Assembly: GCA_016839905.1 (NCBI GenBank)
Contig: JAEOTJ010000084.1
Span: 1-5,960, forward strand
Length of the DNA stretch: 5,960 bases
Direction: 5' to 3'
Source of the DNA: Promethearchaeota archaeon
GTDB taxonomy: Archaea; Asgardarchaeota; Lokiarchaeia; Sigynarchaeales; SOKP01
The notes beneath the pieces are model-generated. The model was not told the DNA's origin and made no database searches. It saw only the letters and a list, made by a program, of their open reading frames with translations. How positions within the stretch are numbered: the stretch's first letter is position 1; every line of letters starts with the position of its first letter. This document shows positions 1 to 4,767 of this stretch, piece after piece. The translations under genes and the position numbers were made by a program.

Positions 1-2
1 AT

Positions 3-83
3 ATCATCAAGGAACTTCTTGATAAAGCAATTACTCGGACCAAAGCTAATAGCAGAAAAACCGTACAAGTAAAAGACCTTTAA
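3..83 (+). CDS. Histone-fold protein, C-terminal end (5' part outside the window)
   Basis: An open frame enters from the left edge and ends at TAA 81-83, giving 26 residues. They read as the end of a long amphipathic helix (IIKELLDKAITRTKAN) followed by S-RKTVQVKDL and stop. The R-K-T-V/I turn followed by an acidic 'xxDL/I' is the loop between helices 2 and 3 of the histone fold. In classical archaeal histones about ten more residues of helix 3 follow; here the protein stops right after DL. As I recall, this is the normal end of the short histones found in bacteria and some archaea that have a truncated helix 3, so it need not be damaged. The role would be DNA binding and compaction as a dimer or higher oligomer. 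It is the only convincing plus-strand gene and converges on the HAD gene. The start, the N-terminal DNA-contact residues and the promoter lie outside the window, so the subtype is an inference. Confidence 0.72.
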   Translation: MIKELLDKAITRTKANSRKTVQVKDL

Positions 84-350
84 AATAACAAATCTTTTTT
101 TACTATCTTTTTAAAATTTATTTTTTTAAATACAATTCTCTTTTTCAAATAGATTGATATGCTTGTTTAAGAAATTTTTGTTATTCTAATAGAACATGAT
201 CTCTTTATTGGTTCAATTTATGACTACTTTTGGGAAAAATTTCATTTGAATTAGGAAAATTATATTTTTAAATAATTTGCTTTATCTTACTTTTGTATTC
301 TGCTCCTTAAAGATATCTATCTTATTACCTATTTATTAAAATCTTTCTAT
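84..350. other. Intergenic region between convergent genes
   Basis: This stretch separates the ends of the histone-fold gene (+) and the HAD gene (-). After the T-rich tracts I see no open frame with a credible start and ribosome-binding site on either strand, no RNA gene and no clear repeat. A small near-palindrome around AGATATCT (about 310-319) is too short to interpret. It is most simply a shared 3' flank. Confidence 0.5.
93..127 (+). terminator. T-rich transcription terminator after the histone-fold gene
   Basis: Ten bases after the stop codon come three T tracts: seven T at 95-101, five T at 108-112 and seven T at 121-127. They are separated by short A/T spacers and have no stable hairpin. 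Runs of T without a required hairpin are the usual intrinsic terminator of archaeal RNA polymerase. The placement directly after a stop codon fits well. In so AT-rich a genome the exact end point cannot be fixed by eye. Confidence 0.55.
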
Positions 351-1058
351 TTAAAATCCATATGATTGATAAGGTAATAAAATATTCAATTTTCCAATAT
401 ATTTTTCTAATTTTTTAAGGAAGATTTTGAATTTCTTTTCATTGAATTTATTATTGTCAAGCTGCAAGACATTAAAACCTAAATTTATTGCAGGAATCAA
501 ATTGTCAATTTTATTATCTATAAAAAGAATCTCTTCAGGATTTTCTTCGACTTGAGATAAAACATATTTGTATATTCTAGAATAGGGTTTCTTAGCTCCA
601 ATTTCATAGGATAAAAAAACTTGGTTATAATTCTTGTCTGGCTGAAATAAATCATAGTACCCTTTTTTACGGTTTATATTTGCCTTTAATCCATAAGTAT
701 TTGAAAGGACGCTTACAGTATAGCCTCTCTGCTTTAGGCTTCTCACCAATGCCCCCATCTCTGGAATGATATTAACAAGATTGTAGCATAAATCTTTCCA
801 AACTTTAATATAAAAATCAATCAATAATTTATTATAATATATCTTATGCCGAATTAAAACACGAATTAATATTTCACGCTCATTAATCTTACTTGTTCTT
901 AGAGAATCGGTATCTTCATTTGTGAAAATCCGGCCAACATATTTAATATCGTGAATATCCTTTATTAGATCACTGAGTTTTTTCAAAACATAAGTTTTCT
1001 CACTTAAGACACCTCCGAAATCAAATATAATATGTTTTATACCCTTTATGAAATTCAT
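351..1058 (-). CDS. HAD-superfamily hydrolase, subfamily IA-like (phosphatase-like)
   Basis: 235 residues, the usual length for a HAD IA phosphatase. Motif I is IIFDFGGVL (10-18), with the likely nucleophile D13. The second Asp of the classical DxD is Gly (G15), as in the 'FDxG' group that includes YihX-like sugar phosphatases. Residues 20-95 form the helical cap. Motif II is VSVLSNT (115-121, S119). Motif III is GAKKP (154-158), the Lys being K157 or K156. Motif IV is ILFIDNKIDN (177-186), where the common DD is D181-N182, with D185 nearby. These define a Mg-dependent phosphohydrolase fold, probably cytoplasmic because there is no signal peptide or membrane helix. The substrate cannot be read from the sequence. 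The basic C-terminal tail (203-223, many Lys) extends past the core. The ATG at 1058 is chosen because it precedes motif I by a normal distance and has AGGG just upstream, although that site is unusually close (2 bases). The frame stays open about 30 codons further upstream without an ATG, GTG or TTG. It stands alone, downstream of the LRR gene across 398 bases. Confidence 0.85.
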   Translation of the reverse strand: MNFIKGIKHIIFDFGGVLSEKTYVLKKLSDLIKDIHDIKYVGRIFTNEDTDSLRTSKINEREILIRVLIRHKIYYNKLLIDFYIKVWKDLCYNLVNIIPEMGALVRSLKQRGYTVSVLSNTYGLKANINRKKGYYDLFQPDKNYNQVFLSYEIGAKKPYSRIYKYVLSQVEENPEEILFIDNKIDNLIPAINLGFNVLQLDNNKFNEKKFKIFLKKLEKYIGKLNILLPYQSYGF

Positions 1059-1083
1059 TTCCCTAAAATGAAATGAATCATTA

Positions 1084-1145
1084 GCGCCCCTACAATGATT
1101 TAAAGTTATCTTTGCAGAGCGACCATCTGAGCAATAAAAATCATT
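1084..1145 (-). other. GC-richer island with imperfect stem-loop in the probable HAD leader
   Basis: In a sea of A/T this segment is clearly richer in G and C (GCGCCCC, GCAGAGCGACC, CTGAGC). It can fold: AATGATTT (1094-1101) pairs with AAATCATT (1138-1145), TTA (1106-1108) with TAA (1135-1137), TTGC (1112-1115) with GCAA (1131-1134), and AGA (1116-1118) with TCT (1126-1128), closing a 7-base loop. One arm is interrupted by short bulges; the other is nearly continuous (1131-1145). If the TATA-like box at 1190-1196 is used, this would lie in the 5' leader of the HAD mRNA. It could be a cis-regulatory RNA, a small RNA or the remnant of an interspersed element. It matches no riboswitch or tRNA that I recognise. 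Confidence 0.35.
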
Positions 1146-1189
1146 ATTTGAATGTAAATTTAAAATTTAAGAATCACTATTTTTATTAA

Positions 1190-1196
1190 TTTTATA
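1190..1196 (-). promoter_or_regulatory. TATA-like box for the HAD gene
   Basis: On the minus strand the sequence reads CTATAAAATTAAT, containing TATAAAA. An archaeal start site about 25 bases downstream would fall near 1168 and give a leader of roughly 110 bases that includes the structured GC-richer island. It is the best TATA match in this stretch, but AT-rich DNA gives many weak matches. Confidence 0.35.
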
Positions 1197-1264
1197 GGAA
1201 TGCTCACTTTCATAAGCTGGCATTATCAAATAACAAAAAATATTTTCTTTGTATATAGTTCTAG

Positions 1265-1294
1265 TATTATTTTTTGTTCTTTAAATATATTTAT
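1265..1294 (-). repeat. Intergenic motif copy A (core TTTTGTTCTTTAAA on the + strand)
   Basis: This 30-base stretch matches 29 of 30 bases with copy C (3624-3653); the only difference is T1286 against A3645. It lies 207-236 bases upstream of the HAD start and 163 bases beyond the LRR stop. Its function is unknown: it could be an operator, a promoter-proximal element, a processing or termination signal, or a recombination footprint. Confidence 0.6.
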
Positions 1295-1435
1295 TCAATT
1301 TTGCTTCCTCTTTTTTAATATAAAATATATTTTAAATATATAGAACTGGTATGCACTAAATTCAGTAATCTCTTCCCAAAAGTTTTATAAAATGTCAAAA
1401 GGGATATTTATTAATTCATCCATTTTTTTAAATTC

Positions 1436-1477
1436 CCTGCATTTTAAAAAAAAAAACTACCCCCAATAAAATGCAGG
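1436..1477. repeat. Perfect 11-bp inverted repeat enclosing the LRR stop codon
   Basis: The left arm CCTGCATTTTA (1436-1446) is the exact reverse complement of the right arm TAAAATGCAGG (1467-1477). The arms are separated by 20 bases that hold the TAG stop (1459-1457) and most of an 11-T tract. The right arm encodes the last residues of the LRR protein (P-A-F plus part of Y); the left arm is non-coding. Read-through RNA could form a hairpin here, perhaps protecting the 3' end. Confidence 0.6.
1446..1456 (-). terminator. T11 terminator of the LRR gene
   Basis: On the minus strand, 11 consecutive T follow the TAG stop codon with no spacer. A T run this long is a strong intrinsic termination signal for archaeal RNA polymerase. 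It sits in the loop of the 11-bp inverted repeat, so a hairpin would form only in transcripts that pass through it. Confidence 0.6.
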
Positions 1478-3316
1478 AAGATTGTAGAAAAAACTCCTAT
1501 TACTAATTTTTTTAATAGGATTTCCCTCTACATTCAAGAATTTTAAATTTTTAAGATTCCCTAATAAATCTATATTTTTAATATTGTTATAACTTAAATC
1601 TAAATGTTCCAAATTTTCCAAAATAATTAAAGGTTTAATGTTTTCAATCTCATTATAGCTTAAATCTAAATATTTCAAATTCTTCAAGAACTTTAAAGGC
1701 ATTATATTTTTTATCTGATTATGATTCAAAACGAGCTCTTCTAAATTATCTAAAACCTCTATACCCGTTAAATCTAGTATCTTATTACTATGACCACTAA
1801 ATATCCTTAAATCTTTATAATGATGTAATCCAATGATCTCATTAATTCGAGTAAGCTTTGTATGAGAATGTTGCAATCCATTATTCTTGTCTACGAAATG
1901 CAAACCATTCCTTATTAAAACAAAACCAGTTTTGAAACTTCTTAATGCATTTTTAAACAATTGCATTAAAACTGGATTTTTTTTAAATTTATTTTTAATT
2001 AAGTAAAAAATACTATGAACAAATTTCCATTTATCCTCATCATAATCTTTAGAATAAAAACGATATGCTGTCAGATCTACTTTTTGAAGGATCTCTTTTA
2101 TTAATTTAAAAATATAATATTTAGGAAATTTACTTGTTAAGATATGAAAAGCTTCCAAAGCACCCGTATTATTTTTTCTCAAGTTTAAAACAATATTTCT
2201 AATTAATGAGTTATTTATATCATCACTTTTATAATTTAATAAGAATATTAGAAGAGACTCTGATTTAAAGCCTTTTTTTATAACTATATCATAATTTAAA
2301 TTTTTTAAAAAAATATCTCTTAAACCAAATTGATTACTATAATCTTTTAGCCAAATTAAATTAAATATATTCTTTAAAACTTTATCAAATTCTTTTTTTA
2401 TTAAAATAAAATTAATGCACTCAATATTATTTGATTGAAAGGATTCATAAATCGCATTTTTTAACAAATCTAATACTTTTTTTTTAAATGTTGTTCTTAA
2501 TTTAACCTTCTTTAATGCAATATAAAGAGATAATCTCCGTATTAATTTTAATTCTTGAATTAAATCTAAATTGAGATATTCCAATAAGACATTTATTTCT
2601 TCTTCATTTAAATCCATTAAATAATTTTCATTAATTAAAAATTCTTGAGTTGGAAGGTAACCAGTAGAAAATCTCCTAAAAACTTCATCCTTGTATGCCT
2701 TTTTAGCTAAAGAGTCGCCAACTTGAGATAATTTACGCAAAAGAGGAAAAGCTAAATTTCTATGTAGTAGCCTTGAATCATAATCATTTTCAAACCATAC
2801 TTGTAAATTTGAACAATGACCTTTAAACTCTTGCTCCGGAGAGATTGAGTGATCGCTTTGCTCTCCTTTAAATTTTTTATAAATCTCAGCGGCTTCATCA
2901 ACAGAATCTATTTGATCATAAAGATTTATATCTTTTTTATGAATATTAAGAATTAAATGCATACATATTATAAATTTTTCTTTATTGATGTATATAACAG
3001 TCTCACCTCTCTCTAACTTAAGAGTCAAGAATTTATTGAGTTTAAATTTCTTAGATTTTATAATCTCAACAGGAAAAGCATACTTATATCTTAGATCATA
3101 ATCGCGTTGGAAATCTTTTATTTTCTTACTTGATGAAATTAAATAAAGATAATTATTTGATGGGCGATAAATTCTATAGATATTACTCAGATTAAATGGG
3201 GATTTCATAAAAAATGGCCTACCTAAAATCCCTTGTGGTTTAACTATATAAACACCCTGACTTTTCTGATCACATCGTCTAAAATTTCCTGAACAAAAAA
3301 AGTCCTCTTGATCCAT
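1457..3316 (-). CDS. Leucine-rich-repeat protein with Asgard-type N-terminal module
   Basis: 619 residues with no signal peptide or clear membrane helix, so probably cytoplasmic. Residues about 1-150 form a mixed alpha/beta domain with the run LTLKLERGETVIYINKEKF (97-115) followed by DSVDEAAEIY (137-146). Residues 158-232 contain a conserved-looking block (GHCSNLQVWFENDYDSRLLH, NLAFPLLRKL, GDSLAKKAY, RRFSTGYLPTQEFLINENYL) that I recall from many archaeal, especially Asgard, LRR proteins. Residues 235-470 are largely helical and Lys-rich. The C-terminus has a degenerate repeat (about 500-521) and four clear 22-residue repeats (522-543, 544-565, 566-587, 588-609) of the form LxNLxxLxLxxNxIxxIxxL, the SDS22-like type, ending with a short cap (FYWG). 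LRRs present a curved surface for protein binding; the partner is unknown. The start ATG at 3316 has no ribosome-binding site but has a TATA-like box about 46 bases upstream, so a short leader is likely. M37 (ATG at 3208) is an alternative start. It is monocistronic by its terminator and spacing. Confidence 0.85.
   Translation of the reverse strand: MDQEDFFCSGNFRRCDQKSQGVYIVKPQGILGRPFFMKSPFNLSNIYRIYRPSNNYLYLISSSKKIKDFQRDYDLRYKYAFPVEIIKSKKFKLNKFLTLKLERGETVIYINKEKFIICMHLILNIHKKDINLYDQIDSVDEAAEIYKKFKGEQSDHSISPEQEFKGHCSNLQVWFENDYDSRLLHRNLAFPLLRKLSQVGDSLAKKAYKDEVFRRFSTGYLPTQEFLINENYLMDLNEEEINVLLEYLNLDLIQELKLIRRLSLYIALKKVKLRTTFKKKVLDLLKNAIYESFQSNNIECINFILIKKEFDKVLKNIFNLIWLKDYSNQFGLRDIFLKNLNYDIVIKKGFKSESLLIFLLNYKSDDINNSLIRNIVLNLRKNNTGALEAFHILTSKFPKYYIFKLIKEILQKVDLTAYRFYSKDYDEDKWKFVHSIFYLIKNKFKKNPVLMQLFKNALRSFKTGFVLIRNGLHFVDKNNGLQHSHTKLTRINEIIGLHHYKDLRIFSGHSNKILDLTGIEVLDNLEELVLNHNQIKNIMPLKFLKNLKYLDLSYNEIENIKPLIILENLEHLDLSYNNIKNIDLLGNLKNLKFLNVEGNPIKKISNRSFFYNLPAFYWG
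1490..1753 (-). repeat. Tandem 66-bp leucine-rich-repeat units inside the coding region
   Basis: Four 22-codon units occupy this stretch. DNA similarity remains visible: the 13-base string CTTAAATCTAAAT (+ strand) occurs at 1593-1605 and again at 1659-1671, exactly 66 bases apart, with similar flanks. Recent unit duplication, or strong codon constraint on the LDLSYN segment, would explain it. Confidence 0.7.
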
Positions 3317-3357
3317 TTTGAAAATTGTAAGTAATTAAAACTTTAAATTAAAAATTA

Positions 3358-3366
3358 TCTATATAA
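3358..3366 (-). promoter_or_regulatory. TATA-like box for the LRR gene
   Basis: The minus strand reads GATTATATAGAT, centred about 46 bases before the LRR start codon. A start site about 25 bases downstream of the box would leave a leader of roughly 20 bases without a Shine-Dalgarno site. Motif copy B lies immediately upstream of it (3378-3399), in the position expected for an operator or activator site. Confidence 0.4.
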
Positions 3367-3377
3367 TCACTATTTTA

Positions 3378-3399
3378 TTTTTGTTCTTTAAAAATATTT
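3378..3399 (-). repeat. Intergenic motif copy B, upstream of the LRR promoter
   Basis: These 22 bases are identical to 3630-3651 (copy C) and match copy A (1271-1292) with one difference. On the minus strand the copy lies 62-83 bases before the LRR start and just upstream of the TATA-like box. That position suggests a regulatory site, although copies A and C are not placed in the same way. Confidence 0.6.
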
Positions 3400-3476
3400 G
3401 ATTAATTAAAATAAAAAATCTTGTTTCCTATAAATATTTAGTAAAAAAATGATTTCGGAGTAAAAAGGATATTTTT

Positions 3477-3686
3477 ATGAAAAAAAGAAAGGAGAAAAGG
3501 TTTCCATTACGTATCAATAATAGTCCTTATAGTCGTCAAAAAAAAACAAAAACAAAATTATCTTCAAATAATTTTAATAGAAACAACTACTCAAACAATT
3601 ATCTTTACGTAATAGATAGAATTTATTATTTTTTGTTCTTTAAAAATATTTATGTTTTTTTAAAAAAGTCTAATCTTTATTTTTAA
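3477..3686 (+). CDS. Doubtful small basic protein (69 aa)
   Basis: In favour: an ATG preceded by AAAAGGAT with a 7-base gap, which is a good Shine-Dalgarno arrangement, and a strongly basic first half (MKKRKEKRF, RQKKTKTK). Against: its composition (Lys, Asn, Tyr, Phe, Ile) is what random AT-rich DNA gives; residues about 50-59 are simply the translation of motif copy C; it is antisense to the last 17 bases of the regulator gene; and it opposes all nearby genes. I recognise no family. It is listed so that the frame is not overlooked, not because it is convincing. Confidence 0.18.
   Translation: MKKRKEKRFPLRINNSPYSRQKKTKTKLSSNNFNRNNYSNNYLYVIDRIYYFLFFKNIYVFLKKSNLYF
3624..3653 (-). repeat. Intergenic motif copy C, just after the regulator gene
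   Basis: This 30-base stretch matches copy A at 29 of 30 positions and shares 22 exact bases with copy B. On the minus strand it begins 17 bases after the regulator's TAG stop. Copies A and C lie on either side of the LRR gene in direct orientation. Its part TATTTTT...AAAAATA could form a weak A/T-only stem, but copy A does not preserve that pairing. Confidence 0.6.
3644..3667 (-). terminator. Possible T-rich terminator of the regulator gene
   Basis: Two bases after the TAG stop the minus strand has six T (3667-3662), then A-rich spacer, then TATTTTT inside motif copy C. This is compatible with an archaeal T-tract terminator, but the runs are short for so AT-rich a sequence. Confidence 0.35.
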
Positions 3687-4689
3687 CTTCTGTTAAGATT
3701 TTTTCTAAATCTTCGTCATCATATGGCTTATATATTATTCCATTTGCTTCAGTTTCTTGTAAGAGTTGTCCAACATCATCAATCGCCGTGGCAGTAAAGA
3801 AATATACAATAATATCCTTAAAGTCATTACTAGATTTAATTCGCTTGCATACTTGTTTTCCTTGTATGTCAGGGAGGTCTATATCTAAAAGTATAGCTTT
3901 TGGCTTAGAGCTTTTTATATCGATAAGCGCGTCTTTAGGATTATTAAAAGCTTTTACTTTTTTATTCCTGGCCTTATAAAAAGCAGAAATTAAAGTATTA
4001 ACGGTCTCATCATCATCTATGATGAGTATATCATATTCCTTTTCAGGTTCCAGGCGATCCTTGAAATGGCTTTCTATTTTATTTTCCAAGGCCTTCTCAT
4101 GTTTAAGAACCTCGTCTAAAAGATTTATAAACTTTAATTTTTCAGTGCTAATTAAGTTTTTTAGAAATGTAATATCTACTTCGTTACTTAAATTATTTTC
4201 AATTTTTTTAAAAGTTATTTCCAATTCTGTTTGGGTTAAATTAATATACCCTTTTAATGGGGTTAATGATTCTCTACAACTTTTTGCGATTTCAGAGTTA
4301 AGAAATAATTGTTTCTCTAATATATCTTTAATGAGTTTAAAAATATCTTCAAATCTTAGGTTAGCTTTTAATATAAATAATCTCTCGATGATAAATTTTG
4401 CTAAAACAATGCTAAACCGTGAAAATTCCGATAGGTTTCTATTGTGTTTTTTTACAAATTCTTGCATTTCAGACTTTAAATCATTACTTAAAGAAAAACT
4501 TATATTTTTATCTACAGTTCCAGGATATATTTTTTCTCCTTTCATCCATTTTTTATAGTTTTCAGTGATGGTACCATGCCAAATAGCCTTTTTTCCAGTT
4601 TCCGCTTCAAATCGAGCCCTCATTTCTTCACTCATTTGCTCTGAAGATAGATCTTTATCTTGATCAATTTTATTATTTGATGATTTCAT
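3670..4689 (-). CDS. Response-regulator-type protein: RHH-like segment, helical linker, receiver domain
   Basis: 339 residues, with no signal peptide or membrane helix. Residues 20-60 include an ETGKKAIWHGTIT motif that I recall preceding ribbon-helix-helix (RHH) domains in Asgard proteins. Residues 62-104 fit an RHH fold: strand NISFSLS (62-68), helix A (69-82), turn, helix B (86-104), so DNA binding as a dimer is likely. Residues 115-212 are helical, with a stretch like a kinase H-box (RESLTPLKGY, 139-148). Residues 218-337 are a complete CheY-like receiver: acidic pair D225/D226, phospho-acceptor D269 in LLDIDLP, T299 in FFTA, and K321 before P322. It should therefore be phosphorylated by a histidine kinase, but none is encoded here. 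Unusually, the receiver is C-terminal to the putative DNA-binding part. The start at 4689 is the only ATG, GTG or TTG after an in-frame stop at 4740-4738, but the best ribosome site (AAAGGAG, GGAG at 4714-4711) is 21 bases away. It lies 78 bases after the membrane-protein gene. Confidence 0.85.
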   Translation of the reverse strand: MKSSNNKIDQDKDLSSEQMSEEMRARFEAETGKKAIWHGTITENYKKWMKGEKIYPGTVDKNISFSLSNDLKSEMQEFVKKHNRNLSEFSRFSIVLAKFIIERLFILKANLRFEDIFKLIKDILEKQLFLNSEIAKSCRESLTPLKGYINLTQTELEITFKKIENNLSNEVDITFLKNLISTEKLKFINLLDEVLKHEKALENKIESHFKDRLEPEKEYDILIIDDDETVNTLISAFYKARNKKVKAFNNPKDALIDIKSSKPKAILLDIDLPDIQGKQVCKRIKSSNDFKDIIVYFFTATAIDDVGQLLQETEANGIIYKPYDDEDLEKILTEVKNKD

Positions 4690-4744
4690 TATTAAGTATT
4701 CAATGGATTTCTCCTTTATTAAAATTCTCTTCCTTTTTTATTTC

Positions 4745-4767
4745 AATAAAATAATAAGAAAACAAAA
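4745..4767 (-). terminator. Possible T-rich terminator after the membrane operon
   Basis: Right after the stop of the four-helix membrane protein the minus strand runs TTTTGTTTTCTTATTATTTT. T tracts broken by single other bases can terminate archaeal transcription, which would separate the regulator from the upstream operon. The short 78-base gap leaves little room for a new promoter, so read-through is equally possible. Confidence 0.3.

Larger units (their letters stand above)
1059..1456. other. 398-bp intergenic region: leader of the HAD gene, GC-richer island, motif copy A
   Basis: No independent gene is convincing here. Read on the minus strand, the region holds first the T-rich end of the LRR gene (1446-1456), then one copy of the repeated intergenic motif (1265-1294), a TATA-like box (1190-1196), and a GC-richer, foldable segment (about 1084-1145) leading into the HAD start codon. 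The part at 1295-1380 is nearly pure A/T, with self-complementary runs such as ATATATTTTAAATATA, and shows nothing I can name. Confidence 0.6.
3317..3669. other. 353-bp intergenic region holding the LRR promoter and motif copies B and C
   Basis: The region separates the regulator's 3' end from the LRR start. It contains the TATA-like box (3358-3366), motif copies B and C about 230 bases apart in the same orientation, and a T6 tract just after the regulator stop. A small plus-strand frame beginning at 3477 covers much of the middle, but its reality is doubtful. Nothing else is recognisable. Confidence 0.6.

Noticed and set aside
174..190. Fourth motif copy (ATTTTTGTTATTCTAAT)
   Set aside because: Only the TTTTTGTT part matches; the GTTCTTTAAA core is broken, and such similarity is expected by chance here.
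1094..1130. Possible C/D-box guide RNA (ATGAT near 1095 and CTGA at 1127-1130)
   Set aside because: The C-box match is only partial (about 5 of 7), no internal D'/C' pair is visible, and the spacing is not convincing. Kept only as a structured island.
1076..1145. Terminal inverted repeats of a miniature transposable element (AATCATTA / AATGATT strings)
   Set aside because: Repeats of 7-8 bases are common in AT-rich DNA, no target-site duplication is visible, and no transposase is nearby.
1172..1183. Shared string AATCACTATTTT (also at 3365-3376) as a common promoter element
   Set aside because: Twelve bases shared once in an AT-rich window, at different distances from the two start codons (about 114 and 49 bases), is weak evidence.
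1295..1345. CRISPR-like or tandem repeat in the A/T-rich stretch
   Set aside because: There are no regular repeat-spacer units; the self-complementarity comes from simple A/T runs.
3624..3653. Motif copy C as a hairpin terminator (TATTTTT...AAAAATA)
   Set aside because: The stem is only A/T pairs, and the pairing is not preserved in copy A, so sequence rather than structure seems to be what is conserved.
3788..3979. 63-residue plus-strand frame
   Set aside because: It lies wholly antisense to the receiver domain, whose catalytic residues are intact; it has no ribosome-binding site and no recognisable motif.
4019..4558. 179-residue plus-strand frame
   Set aside because: It is antisense to the helical linker and RHH-like part of the regulator. 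Its Ser/Phe/Leu-rich composition is what the complement of Lys/Glu/Asn-rich coding DNA gives.
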